Of a DNA stretch of 64,000 bases, positions 1 through 7,902 are shown piece after piece. Both the position numbers and the translations under genes were made by a program. Location of the stretch: positions 42,224-106,223 of the forward strand of contig CAKPGM010000003.1 of NCBI GenBank assembly GCA_934154805.1. Reading direction: 5' to 3'. Under the pieces are notes generated by a model that saw only the letters and a list, made by a program, of their open reading frames with translations, did no database searches and had not been told where the DNA came from. Position 1 is the first letter of the stretch. Every line of letters starts with the position of its first letter. The DNA comes from an uncultured Clostridia bacterium. Lineage in GTDB: Bacteria; Bacillota; Clostridia; TANB77; CAG-508.

Positions 1-171
1 ATCTCTGCTATGAGAAAAGATGTATTAGCTAAATGCTATGGTGGAGATGTAACAAGAAAGAAAAAACTATTAGAAAAACAAAAAAGAGGAAAGAAAAAGA
101 TGCGTGAAATAGGAAATGTACAAATACCACAAGAAGCATTTTTGTCAGTACTTAAATTAGATGATGAATAA
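1..171 (+). CDS. lepA: Elongation factor 4 (LepA), C-terminal fragment
   Basis: Only the last 56 residues are present, because the gene runs off the left edge of the window. They contain the conserved LepA tail, with the KCYGGD segment followed by a basic lysine/arginine-rich stretch and the PQEAF motif near the stop. LepA is a ribosome-bound GTPase of the EF-G type that back-translocates or remodels stalled ribosomes. The G domain and domains II-V lie outside the window. The next gene starts 14 bases after the stop, so lepA probably heads or belongs to the same transcript as the mscS-rlmB-capA-rimO run. Confidence 0.93.
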   Translation: MSAMRKDVLAKCYGGDVTRKKKLLEKQKRGKKKMREIGNVQIPQEAFLSVLKLDDE

Positions 172-185
172 AGAAGGGAAGAAAT

Positions 186-989
186 ATGAACGAAAAAGTA
201 GAACAATTTATTGAAAATGTTTTAAAAAATAATATAGTAGAAACGGTCATTACAATTGCAATAAGTATTCTACTATATAATATCATAAAAAGAGTAATGA
301 ACAAAAACCAAAAAAGCAAAGTGCTGAAAGAAAAAATTGGTAAAAAACAGAGAACGTATATCAGAGTTCTAAATAGTGTAATAAAATATGCTTTCTTAAT
401 AGTAACAATATTGATAGTCTTGCAAATAAATGGAGTTAATGTAAACTCAATGCTAGCTGGAGTAGGAATATTAGGAATTGTAATAGGTATTGCACTTCAA
501 GATGCACTTAAAGATATAATTATGGGAATTAATATAATAGTAGATGATTATTTCTCTGTGGGAGATTACATTAAATATAAAGGTCAAGAGGGAAAAGTTG
601 TAGGATTTGGACTAAAAACTACCAAAATACTTTTAACAGATAATAACAATATATTATCAGTAAGTAACAGAAATATATCAGAAATAGAAAAGGTTTCGAA
701 CTTTATATTTATTAGTATTCCTGTTCCTTATGAGGTATCAATTGGAAAATTTGAAACGATAGTTCCTCAAATTGTAGATACAGTATCACATCTGGAAAAT
801 GTAAAAAGCTGTAAATATCTAGGACTAGGTGAATTGGGTGAATCTAGTATGAACTATAAATTATCTGTGGAATTTAATCCGGATTATAAATTATCAGTAG
901 GAAAAGCAGCACTAAGAGCTGTTAAAATTGTGTTAGATGAGAATAAGATTGAAGTACCATATCCACAATTAGATATTCATAATAAATAG
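186..989 (+). CDS. Small-conductance mechanosensitive channel, MscS family
   Basis: A 267-residue membrane protein matching the compact MscS family. Two hydrophobic helices (about residues 18-36 and 65-85) are followed by the glycine/alanine-rich pore helix at about 88-118, containing AGVGILGIVIGIALQDALKD-type packing. A beta-rich cytoplasmic domain (DDYFSVGDYIKYKGQEG) and an alpha/beta C-terminal vestibule follow. Such channels open under membrane tension to release solutes on osmotic downshock. The start is preceded by AGAAGGGAAGAA as ribosome binding site. It lies between lepA and an rRNA methyltransferase gene with short gaps, consistent with one transcript. Which MscS subtype it is cannot be told from sequence alone. 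Confidence 0.88.
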   Translation: MNEKVEQFIENVLKNNIVETVITIAISILLYNIIKRVMNKNQKSKVLKEKIGKKQRTYIRVLNSVIKYAFLIVTILIVLQINGVNVNSMLAGVGILGIVIGIALQDALKDIIMGINIIVDDYFSVGDYIKYKGQEGKVVGFGLKTTKILLTDNNNILSVSNRNISEIEKVSNFIFISIPVPYEVSIGKFETIVPQIVDTVSHLENVKSCKYLGLGELGESSMNYKLSVEFNPDYKLSVGKAALRAVKIVLDENKIEVPYPQLDIHNK

Positions 990-1005
990 AAAGGAAATGT
1001 TATAA

Positions 1006-1749
1006 ATGGAGGAAAACTATTTAGATCAAATAGAAGGAAGAAATTCTGTAATGGAATTGCTTGAGTCAGGTAAAGACATAAATAAAATATATGTAGCAAA
1101 AGGTGAAAAACACGGTTCTATAAATAAAATTATAGCAAAAGCAAAAGAAAATAAAATAGTTACAGTAGAGATTGAAAGAGCAAAATTATATAAAATGGCA
1201 CAAACTGAGAATTGTCAAGGAGTTATAGCTATTGTTCCTCCATTTGATTATTGTAGTGTTGATGACATACTAAATGAAGCAAAGAGCAAAAAAGAAAAAG
1301 TTTTTATACTAATATTAGATGGAATAGAAGATCCACATAATTTAGGCTCTATAATAAGAACTGCCGAAACAGCGGGAGTTCACGGAATAATAATTCCTAA
1401 AAGAAGAGCAGCTTTAGTAAATAGTACAGTAAATAAAACCTCGGCTGGAGCAACAAATTTTATGAAAATTGCGAGAGTAAATAATCTAAATGAAACAATA
1501 AAATACTTAAAAGACAATGATGTATGGATATATGGAACTGATATGGAAACAAATAAAATGTACTATGATGAAGATATGACTGGAAATGTCGCAATAGTAA
1601 TTGGTAGTGAAGGATTTGGAATGAGCAGACTAGTAAAAGAAAATTGCGACTTCTTAATAAAAATACCAATGAAAGGTAAGATAACATCTCTAAATGCTTC
1701 TGTATCAGCAGGAATTGTAATGTATGAAGTTGTAAAACAAAGAAAATAA
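1006..1749 (+). CDS. rlmB: 23S rRNA 2'-O-ribose methyltransferase, TrmH/RlmB type (SpoU family)
   Basis: A 247-residue SPOUT methyltransferase. The N-terminal substrate-binding domain (about residues 6-80, starting with the EGRNSVMELLESG motif) is followed by the knotted catalytic domain with the three SpoU motifs: NLGSIIRTAE near 110, IVIGSEGFGMS near 195, and LNASVSAGIVMYE near 225. The family uses S-adenosylmethionine to methylate the ribose 2'-OH of a guanosine in 23S rRNA. RlmB and related paralogues cannot be separated with full certainty by inspection, though the N-terminal domain favours RlmB. The next gene starts 26 bases after its stop. Confidence 0.88.
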   Translation: MEENYLDQIEGRNSVMELLESGKDINKIYVAKGEKHGSINKIIAKAKENKIVTVEIERAKLYKMAQTENCQGVIAIVPPFDYCSVDDILNEAKSKKEKVFILILDGIEDPHNLGSIIRTAETAGVHGIIIPKRRAALVNSTVNKTSAGATNFMKIARVNNLNETIKYLKDNDVWIYGTDMETNKMYYDEDMTGNVAIVIGSEGFGMSRLVKENCDFLIKIPMKGKITSLNASVSAGIVMYEVVKQRK

Positions 1750-1775
1750 AGTTTTGTACCATAGGAGGAAGAAAT

Positions 1776-3041
1776 ATGAGAAATAGGAGAAACACAAGAA
1801 AAAGAAATGTTGTATTAGATACAATAACGAACAAGAACTTTATAATAATTTGTTCTATTTTATTAGCAATAATCTTAATATCAACTGTATTTATAAAATA
1901 TAGACAATATCAAGATAAGATGTTAATAGCTAAACAAGCAGAAAATTTATCAAAGCAAACAGAGGAAATTTTCTCATCGATGGAAAATACATTAAAAAAT
2001 CCAGAAGAAAGTTCAACAGGAGAAGTAAGAAGAACAACTGCAAAAATTGCTGCAGTGGGAGATATCTTATGTCAGATGGATATGATAGAAGATGCACAAA
2101 CAGAGGATGGATATGATTTTAGTCATATGTTTTCAGGAGTTAATAAATTTATAAATACTGCAGACATAAAACTAGGAACATTGGAAACTAATTTTTTAGA
2201 TAGAGAATTTTCTGGTGTAAAAAAATATAATTCACCAATAGAGTTTCTTCAAGCAGTAAAACAATCAGGAATAAACTTGGTATCAGTGGCACATAACCAC
2301 GAGCTAGACTATGGTGAAGATGGATTAAATACAACAGTAGAAAAAATAAAAGAACAAGATATAACCATTACAGGATTAAAAGAAAATCCAGAATTTACTG
2401 GAACAATAAAAGAAATCAGAGGAATAAAAATTGCTTTTTTAGGTTACACATATGGATTAAGCAATGAGAATGAATTATCAGAAGAAGTAAAAGCAAAAGC
2501 CAACATTTATTCAGAAGAGTTAGCCCAAAAAGACATAGAATATGCAAAAGCTAATTCAAATTATATAATAGCAATAATGCACTGGGGAGATGTAAATAAA
2601 TCAGAGATAACAGACTATCAAAGAGAAATTACAGGATTCTTAGTAAACAATGGTGTAGATATGATATTAGGTTCACATCCATCAGTTGTAGAGCCTATGG
2701 AAATTGTTCAAAACAGTGAAGGAAAAAATATTTTAGTAGCTTATTCATTAGGAAACTACATATCATCACTAAAATACGAAAATGCAGATGTTGAGCTAAT
2801 TTTAAACATTCAAATAGCAAAAACTACTGATTCTGATAAGGCTATATTAGAAAAAGTAGATTATACACCAATATATGTTCTAGATAATGGAAACAAAGCA
2901 GAAAATAGATTCGAATTAACAGATATGAAACAGTTAGCATTAGATTATGCAAATGGAGATACTAGTAGAATAACGAGAAAAACATATGATCAATTAGTTA
3001 AGAAATTAGAAAATTTACAAAGAATAGTTAATAACAAGTAA
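1776..3041 (+). CDS. CapA family metallophosphatase-like protein, membrane-anchored
   Basis: A 421-residue protein with one N-terminal membrane anchor (about residues 23-42). A linker follows, then a CapA/PgsA-type calcineurin-fold domain from about residue 88: AAVGDILCQ, then LGTLETNF, SVAHNHELDYG, the IAIMHWGDV segment and LGSHPSVVEPMEIV. In capsule producers this family (PgsA/CapA) is part of the poly-gamma-glutamate synthesis machinery, but no capB or capC lies next to it here. It is more safely described as a cell-surface CapA-domain protein. The domain faces outward if the single helix is an uncleaved anchor. It sits two bases upstream of rimO with a good AGGAGGAAG binding site of its own. 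Confidence 0.8.
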   Translation: MRNRRNTRKRNVVLDTITNKNFIIICSILLAIILISTVFIKYRQYQDKMLIAKQAENLSKQTEEIFSSMENTLKNPEESSTGEVRRTTAKIAAVGDILCQMDMIEDAQTEDGYDFSHMFSGVNKFINTADIKLGTLETNFLDREFSGVKKYNSPIEFLQAVKQSGINLVSVAHNHELDYGEDGLNTTVEKIKEQDITITGLKENPEFTGTIKEIRGIKIAFLGYTYGLSNENELSEEVKAKANIYSEELAQKDIEYAKANSNYIIAIMHWGDVNKSEITDYQREITGFLVNNGVDMILGSHPSVVEPMEIVQNSEGKNILVAYSLGNYISSLKYENADVELILNIQIAKTTDSDKAILEKVDYTPIYVLDNGNKAENRFELTDMKQLALDYANGDTSRITRKTYDQLVKKLENLQRIVNNK

Positions 3042-3043
3042 GG

Positions 3044-4381
3044 ATGGAAAAAATGAAAGTAGGATTTGTATCACTAGGATGTAGCAAAAATTTAATAGAC
3101 ACAGAAATGATGATAGGTGTATTTAAAAACAATGGATTTACAATTGTAAATAATCCACAAACAGCAGACATTATCGTAATAAACACTTGTGGATTTATTG
3201 AACCAGCAAAGGAAGAAGCAATAAACACAATATTAGAAATGGCTGAATACAAAAAAACAGGAAAGTGTAAAATATTAGTAGCAACAGGATGCCTTGTAGA
3301 AAGATATAAAGAAGAACTAGAAAAAGCACTTCCAGAAGTCGATATTTTCTTAAAATATAGCGACTATGCAGAAGAAAAAGGAAAATCAGCAGAAGTATTT
3401 GCCAAAGTACTAAAAAAGATTGCAGAAAATATAGAAGTAGAAAAATCAGAATTAGACTTTATGGACAGAGTTGTAACAACTGGCAACAACTATGCATATC
3501 TAAGAATCGCAGAGGGATGTAGCAACAGATGTACATATTGTGCAATTCCATATATAAGAGGGGCTTTTGTTAGCAGAAAAATAGAAGATATACTAGAAGA
3601 AGCGGAAATGTTAGTAAAATCAGGAAGAAAAGAACTAATACTAATAGCACAAGATACTTCAAAATACGGAGTAGATATATATGGAAAACCACAGCTTGCC
3701 AAACTTTTAACAGAACTATGCAAAATAAAAGATTTAAAATGGATTAGATTTTTATATACATATCCAGAAGACATTACAGATGAGCTAATAGAAGTAGTAA
3801 AAAAGGAAGATAAAATATGCAAATACTTTGATATGCCAATACAACACATTTCGGATAGAGTTCTAAAGAGAATGAACAGAAAGTGTACAGGAGAAAGCAT
3901 TAGAAAGGTAATAGAAAAACTAAGAAAAGAAATTCCTAATGTAATAATCAGAACAACTGTAATGGTTGGATTCCCAGGAGAAACCAACGAAGACTTTGAA
4001 GAATTATATAACTTTATCAAAGAAACTAAATTTGATAAGCTAGGAGCATTTTCTTACTCGAAGGAAGATGGAACACCAGCATCAAGACTAAAAGAGCAAA
4101 TACATCCAATGACTAAAAAATCTAGATATAATAAAATAATGAAACTACAAAAAGAAATATCAAAACAAAATGAACAGAAACTATTAGGAAGAGAATTAGA
4201 AATCTTAATAGAAGATATGAGTTTTGATAAAAAATACTATGTAGGAAGAAGTTATATGGATGTACCAGAAATAGATGGAGTAGCATATATCAAAAATAAT
4301 ACAGACCAAAACTTAATAGGACAATACATAAAAGCAAAAGTGATAGAAGTAAAAGACTATGACGTAATATGTGAATTGTAA
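3044..4381 (+). CDS. rimO: Ribosomal protein S12 methylthiotransferase RimO (radical SAM)
   Basis: A 445-residue methylthiotransferase with the full three-domain layout. The N-terminal UPF0004 domain has cysteines at about 13, 49 and 83 (LGCSKN, INTCGF, ATGC) for the auxiliary 4Fe-4S cluster. The radical SAM core has C159, C163 and C166 in EGCSNRCTYCAIPYIRG. The C-terminal TRAM domain ends near IGQYIKAKVIEV. RimO adds a methylthio group to the conserved aspartate of ribosomal protein S12. The start MEKMKVGFVSLGCSKN is chosen because it begins two bases after capA, with a GGATGG-like site overlapping the previous gene's end. A strong hairpin terminator follows, so the lepA-rimO transcript probably ends here. 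Confidence 0.95.
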   Translation: MEKMKVGFVSLGCSKNLIDTEMMIGVFKNNGFTIVNNPQTADIIVINTCGFIEPAKEEAINTILEMAEYKKTGKCKILVATGCLVERYKEELEKALPEVDIFLKYSDYAEEKGKSAEVFAKVLKKIAENIEVEKSELDFMDRVVTTGNNYAYLRIAEGCSNRCTYCAIPYIRGAFVSRKIEDILEEAEMLVKSGRKELILIAQDTSKYGVDIYGKPQLAKLLTELCKIKDLKWIRFLYTYPEDITDELIEVVKKEDKICKYFDMPIQHISDRVLKRMNRKCTGESIRKVIEKLRKEIPNVIIRTTVMVGFPGETNEDFEELYNFIKETKFDKLGAFSYSKEDGTPASRLKEQIHPMTKKSRYNKIMKLQKEISKQNEQKLLGRELEILIEDMSFDKKYYVGRSYMDVPEIDGVAYIKNNTDQNLIGQYIKAKVIEVKDYDVICEL

Positions 4382-4386
4382 AAAAG

Positions 4387-4430
4387 ACTGCCAACAAGGT
4401 GAAAATACTTTGTTGGCAGTTATTTTATTG
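4387..4430 (+). terminator. Rho-independent terminator after rimO
   Basis: ACTGCCAACAA and TTGTTGGCAGT form an 11-bp stem, followed by TTATTTTATTG. It closes the lepA-rimO gene run. Confidence 0.85.
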
Positions 4431-4454
4431 TCGAACTTTGACATACGATTTTGC

Positions 4455-4483
4455 TGGACAAGTAGATGCTTTCAGGGTATAAT
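4455..4483 (+). promoter_or_regulatory. Sigma-A type promoter before the Rpn-like gene
   Basis: TGGACA at 4455-4460 and TATAAT at 4478-4483 are separated by 17 bases. They lie about 170 bases upstream of the next start codon. A better-looking TTGACA at 4438 is 34 bases from this -10 and is not used in this call. Confidence 0.55.
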
Positions 4484-4652
4484 ACAAATATAATTATAAG
4501 TGAATTCGAATTTACATTTTTGATCAAAAGAAAATTAAAATCTAAAAACTTCCCAGAAAAAATAAATTAATAGAGAGTAAAAAAAAATGTAAAATACTTT
4601 ACTAAATAGTTGAAAATAAAAGAATTATTTGGTAAAATAAGAAAGGAATAGA

Positions 4653-5639
4653 ATGGAAAAAAATAATAAAGAAAACAGAGGACTTTCTCAAAAAGAAATT
4701 GATGAAATAATTGATAAAATAATAGAACAAGAACCAGTAAAAGAAATAAAAGAACATTTAATAAAATATGAAAGAGAATATAGAAGAAAAAGAGATCAAG
4801 GGCAATTAGAAAACGATCAATTAAAAGAAGAAAGTGAAACATATGATAAAACAATAAATCATCCACACGACAAAGCGGTAAGATTAATGCTTTCAAATTC
4901 ACAAGAGGCAGCAAACCTAATAAATCTAGCACTAAAAAAGAAAGATTTTATAAAAGCAATTGAAATAGAACAATACAAAAGTAGCTTTGTAACAAAATTG
5001 TACAAGAATAAAGAATCAGATATTGTATATAAAGACTTAAAGAATAAAGGAATATACTACTTAATAGAGCATCAAAGTAAACAAGATAAAATGATGCCAG
5101 TAAGAATAGCAGAATATAGTATAGAAATAATGAGAGAAGCACTAGACTTAGCAAAAAAAGAGAAAAACTATGAAATTCCAAGAGTAATACCAATAGTATT
5201 ATATACAGGAGAAGGAAAATGGAAAGTATCAAAGTCACTAGAAGATATACAAGCAAAAATACCAGAAATTACTTTACCATCGATAGGAAACTATAATCTT
5301 GTAGATATAAATACATATAGTGATGAAGAACTGTTAGATGCAGAGGGAGCATTACCAAAGATGTTATTAATGGAAAAGAAGAGTATCACTATAGAAAAAA
5401 AGATTAAGAAAATAGAAGAATGTAAATTTTCAGAAGACGAAAGAGAAAGAATAAGCATATATATAACCAATATAATAAGAGAAATAGATACAAATTTAGC
5501 AGAAAGACTGCTAGAAAAAATAAATAAAGATGAGGAGGAAGATAGTATGAGATTTGGGCAAGAATTAGTAAATTATTGGTACGAGGGAGTAGCAAAGGGA
5601 GAAGAGAAACGGAAGAAAAGAAGGAGAAAAAGAAGGTAA
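4653..5639 (+). CDS. Rpn-family recombination-promoting nuclease / PD-(D/E)XK transposase-like protein, tail frameshifted
   Basis: A 328-residue protein resembling the Rpn/Transposase_31 group. These proteins carry a PD-(D/E)XK nuclease fold and are linked to RecA-independent DNA transfer. A charged N-terminal region precedes the DKAVRLMLSN box. Putative nuclease motifs follow: EIEQYKSSF, then a D in SDIVYKD, then the E-x-Q motif in LIEHQSKQDKMMPVRIAEY. The C-terminus ends in a run of lysine/arginine residues at TAA 5637. The usual family tail continues in another frame as far as 5788. Restoring it needs two single-base deletions, one in GAGAAACGG near 5605 and one in the A7 run near 5638. 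A truncated relative of this gene's 3' half lies at 50641. Whether the protein is still active is unclear. Confidence 0.75.
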   Translation: MEKNNKENRGLSQKEIDEIIDKIIEQEPVKEIKEHLIKYEREYRRKRDQGQLENDQLKEESETYDKTINHPHDKAVRLMLSNSQEAANLINLALKKKDFIKAIEIEQYKSSFVTKLYKNKESDIVYKDLKNKGIYYLIEHQSKQDKMMPVRIAEYSIEIMREALDLAKKEKNYEIPRVIPIVLYTGEGKWKVSKSLEDIQAKIPEITLPSIGNYNLVDINTYSDEELLDAEGALPKMLLMEKKSITIEKKIKKIEECKFSEDERERISIYITNIIREIDTNLAERLLEKINKDEEEDSMRFGQELVNYWYEGVAKGEEKRKKRRRKRR

Positions 5640-5641
5640 AA

Positions 5642-5788
5642 AAATTCGGAAAAATAGAAGGAGCAAAAGAAAATCAAATAAAAGTTATAAAAAGGATGTT
5701 AAAAGATAACTTAAAAATAGAGCTAATAAAAAAATATTCTGGAGCAACTGATGAAGAAATAGAACAAGCAAAAGCAGAAAATAAATAG
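5642..5788 (+). other. Out-of-frame C-terminal tail of the Rpn-like gene
   Basis: This stretch encodes IEGAKENQIKVIKRML and the GATDEEIEQAKAE ending typical of Rpn-family proteins, but in a different frame from the gene body. It has no ribosome binding site or plausible start of its own. It is best read as the displaced tail of the preceding gene, lost through indels in A-rich codons. Confidence 0.7.
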
Positions 5789-5820
5789 CATATTTATCAA
5801 TAAAATATTTGTACTAATAA

Positions 5821-5850
5821 TGCCAGTAATTTTTATTACTGGCAAATATA
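5821..5850 (+). terminator. Hairpin terminator after the Rpn-like gene
   Basis: TGCCAGTAAT and ATTACTGGCA form a perfect 10-bp stem around a TTTT loop. The following U-tract is weak (AAATATAATTATT). Confidence 0.6.
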
Positions 5851-5864
5851 ATTATTAAAATAAC

Positions 5865-5893
5865 TTGACTTTTTAGCTAAAAAATAATATAAA
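5865..5893 (+). promoter_or_regulatory. Promoter of the rubrerythrin gene
   Basis: TTGACT (5865-5870), a 17-base spacer and TATAAA (5888-5893). It lies about 50 bases upstream of the rubrerythrin start. Confidence 0.7.
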
Positions 5894-5943
5894 ATATATG
5901 ACAAGTAAATCTTGTTAAAATACAACATATGGAGGTAAATAAC

Positions 5944-6477
5944 ATGGAATTAAAAGGCTCTAAAACAGAGAAAAATCTAATGGAAGCTTTTGCAGGAGAA
6001 TCACAAGCAAGAAATAAATATACATATTTTGCAAGTGTTGCAAAAAAAGAAGGATATGAACAAATAGCAGAGCTATTCCTAGAAACAGCAGAAAACGAAA
6101 AAGAACACGCTAAAATACATTTTAAATATCTAAATGGAATAGGGGATACAAAAGCAAACTTAGCATCTGCAGCAGCAGGAGAAAATTTTGAATGGACAGA
6201 TATGTATGACAGAATGGCAAAAGAAGCTGATGAAGAAGGATTTACAGAGATAGCTGCAAAATTTAGAGGAATAGCTGCAATAGAAAAAGAACATGAAGCA
6301 AGATACAGAAAATTGTTAGAAAATCTAGAGAATGGAGAAGTATTCAAAAAAGGAAGCATTACTATTTGGAAATGTAGAAATTGTGGACATATAGTAGTTG
6401 GAACTGAAGCTCCAAAAGTTTGTCCAGTTTGCAATCATCCACAATCATTCTTTGAAGTAAAAGCAGAAAATTATTAA
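5944..6477 (+). CDS. Rubrerythrin
   Basis: A 177-residue rubrerythrin. The N-terminal ferritin-like diiron domain carries E-rich motifs (MEAFAGESQARNKY, two ExxH helices ENEKEH and AIEKEHEARY). The C-terminal rubredoxin domain has paired CxxC ligands (CRNCG and CPVCN). Rubrerythrin reduces hydrogen peroxide and protects anaerobes from brief oxygen exposure. The start is placed at 5944 because the GGAGGT at 5931 fits as its ribosome binding site. An in-frame ATG at 5929 would make that site part of the coding region. dUTPase follows 17 bases later with its own AGAAGGAG site, so the two are probably co-transcribed. Confidence 0.95.
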   Translation: MELKGSKTEKNLMEAFAGESQARNKYTYFASVAKKEGYEQIAELFLETAENEKEHAKIHFKYLNGIGDTKANLASAAAGENFEWTDMYDRMAKEADEEGFTEIAAKFRGIAAIEKEHEARYRKLLENLENGEVFKKGSITIWKCRNCGHIVVGTEAPKVCPVCNHPQSFFEVKAENY

Positions 6478-6494
6478 TAGAAGGAGAAATTATT

Positions 6495-6956
6495 ATGGCA
6501 AGAACAAGAGGATTTGAAATAGCAAAAGGATTTGAAGATAAAGGAATCAACTTACCTGAAAGAAAAACAAAGTATGCAGCTGGATATGATGTAGAAGCTG
6601 CTGAGGATTGTGTTGTTCCAGCTTTTAAACCAGGAATGGCACCAACACTTATAAAAACAGGAATAAAAGCATATATGCAAGACGATGAAATGCTATGTCT
6701 ATATAATAGAAGCTCAAACCCAAAGAAAAAAGGATTAGTATTAGCAAATAGTGTTGGAATAATTGATAAAGACTATTATGGAAATCCAGACAATGATGGA
6801 CATATAATGTTCGCTTTTTATAATGTTAAAGATACAGATACAGAAATAAAAAAAGGAGATTGTATAGGACAGGCAATATTTGAAAAGTATTTAGTAACAG
6901 ATACAGACAATGCAGAAGGGGAAAGACTAGGAGGATTTGGTTCGACAAATAAATAA
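6495..6956 (+). CDS. dut: dUTP diphosphatase (trimeric dUTPase family)
   Basis: A 153-residue protein with all five trimeric dUTPase motifs in order. These are AGYDVEA (about residue 28), NRSSNPKKKGL (about 72), GIIDKDYYG (about 88), the GQAIF segment (about 128), and the flexible P-loop-like GERLGGFGST at the C-terminus. The enzyme hydrolyses dUTP to dUMP, keeping uracil out of DNA and feeding dTMP synthesis. The loop between motifs 3 and 4 is longer than in the shortest bacterial enzymes. It follows rubrerythrin by 17 bases, and a terminator follows. Confidence 0.9.
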   Translation: MARTRGFEIAKGFEDKGINLPERKTKYAAGYDVEAAEDCVVPAFKPGMAPTLIKTGIKAYMQDDEMLCLYNRSSNPKKKGLVLANSVGIIDKDYYGNPDNDGHIMFAFYNVKDTDTEIKKGDCIGQAIFEKYLVTDTDNAEGERLGGFGSTNK

Positions 6957-7035
6957 GACATAAGCGGTAAACATAAAAAACTTTTTACATGCAATAACCT
7001 GAAAACCTTGAAAATAAAGGAATAGATGGCAAGAG

Positions 7036-7071
7036 AAAAAATGGTAAAAGCTTTGACTTTTACCATTTTTT
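7036..7071 (+). terminator. Terminator after dut, overlapping the carD promoter
   Basis: AAAAATGGTAAAAG pairs with CTTTTACCATTTTT and ends in a T-run. The -35 element of the next promoter (TTGACT, 7053-7058) lies in the loop and 3' arm of this hairpin. Confidence 0.8.
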
Positions 7072-7081
7072 GTGGTATAAT
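7053..7081 (+). promoter_or_regulatory. Promoter of carD
   Basis: TTGACT (7053-7058), a 17-base spacer and TATAAT (7076-7081) with an extended TGG in front of the -10. It is embedded in the upstream terminator. Confidence 0.8.
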
Positions 7082-7151
7082 AGAAATGTAGTTTAAATAG
7101 AGCAACCTTTATCAACTCTAATTTAATTATAGTATGGAAGGAGATAATTAG

Positions 7152-7724
7152 ATGTTTAATGTTGGTGACAAAATCGTATATCCAATGCACGGAGCAGGAA
7201 CAATAGATGCAATAGAGCAAAAAGATATTCTAGGAGAAAAACAAGATTACTATATAATCAAAATGCCTGGAGAAGTAAAGGTTATGGTTCCAATTGCAAA
7301 AGCAAGTGATGTAGGCGTAAGAAGAGTAATAAATAAAGAAGAAGCTGGAAAAGTTTTGCAAGTACTAGAAGCAAACGAAACAGAAATGTCAAATAGCTGG
7401 AATAAAAGATATAAAGAAAATATGGATAAAATGAAAACAGGGGATATATACGAAGTAGCCGATGTAGTAAGAAATTTAAGCTACAAACAAAAAGAAAAAG
7501 GATTATCTACTGGAGAGAAAAAGATGCTAAACAATGCTAAACAAATTTTAGTAAGTGAATTAGTATTAGCAGAGCATGCGTCAGAAAATGAAGTACAAAA
7601 TTTAGTAGAGAATAAAATAAACTTATCATTTGAAGAACATAAAAACTTAGAGCAACCTACTATGGATGCAACAAACATAGTAAGCAAATTTATACCATTC
7701 AATGATAATTCAGATTTAAACTAA
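7152..7724 (+). CDS. CarD/CdnL family RNA polymerase-binding regulator
   Basis: A 190-residue protein with the CarD N-terminal RNA polymerase interaction domain. It begins MFNVGDKIVYPMHGAG and carries YYIIKMPGEVKVMVP, the Tudor-like fold that binds the polymerase beta subunit. A helical C-terminal DNA-contacting domain follows (about residues 70-165). These proteins stabilise open promoter complexes, particularly at rRNA and housekeeping promoters. The gene is monocistronic here: a strong promoter lies in front and a long hairpin terminator behind. It directly precedes the dnaG-rpoD operon. Confidence 0.88.
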   Translation: MFNVGDKIVYPMHGAGTIDAIEQKDILGEKQDYYIIKMPGEVKVMVPIAKASDVGVRRVINKEEAGKVLQVLEANETEMSNSWNKRYKENMDKMKTGDIYEVADVVRNLSYKQKEKGLSTGEKKMLNNAKQILVSELVLAEHASENEVQNLVENKINLSFEEHKNLEQPTMDATNIVSKFIPFNDNSDLN

Positions 7725-7742
7725 AAAGAGAAAATTTACATT

Positions 7743-7794
7743 AAGAGAATAATATAATTTTTTTATAATATTAAAGAAATTATATTATTCTCTT
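7743..7794 (+). terminator. Long hairpin terminator after carD
   Basis: AAGAGAATAATATAATTT and its complement AAATTATATTATTCTCTT form an 18-bp stem around a T-rich loop. Confidence 0.75.
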
Positions 7795-7844
7795 GATTAT
7801 TGCCTGTAAACAATAATATTAGTTTACATATTGTGGAAAACAAA

Positions 7845-7873
7845 GAAGGAAAACAGGAGTTTCTGTCGAATAT
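7845..7873 (+). promoter_or_regulatory. Sigma-H type promoter before dnaG-rpoD
   Basis: GAAGGAAAA (7845-7853), 11 bases and GTCGAATAT (7865-7873) fit the Bacillus sigma-H consensus RNAGGAWWW-N11/12-RNNGAATWW at every position. The overlapping TGTCGAA (7864-7870) is also the core of a Spo0A box. An inverted repeat TGTAAAC/GTTTACA lies upstream at 7805-7828. It sits 30 bases before the dnaG start. Confidence 0.7.
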
Positions 7874-7902
7874 ATAATTATATAGAAAGGTAATGAAAAA
7901 TA

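Noticed and set aside
1460..1834. Long open frames antisense to real genes (also at 3490-4020, 5877-6434, 45513-46256, 59999-60865 and many others)
   Set aside because: They lack ribosome binding sites, have leucine/phenylalanine/serine-rich translations typical of the complement of AT-rich coding DNA, and oppose well-recognised genes.
4438..4483. TTGACA at 4438 as -35 of the TATAAT at 4478
   Set aside because: The spacing is 34 bases. TGGACA at 4455 with 17 bases is the plausible pair.
5929..5943. Upstream ATG as rubrerythrin start
   Set aside because: Using it would place the GGAGGT ribosome binding site inside the coding region and add five residues foreign to the family.
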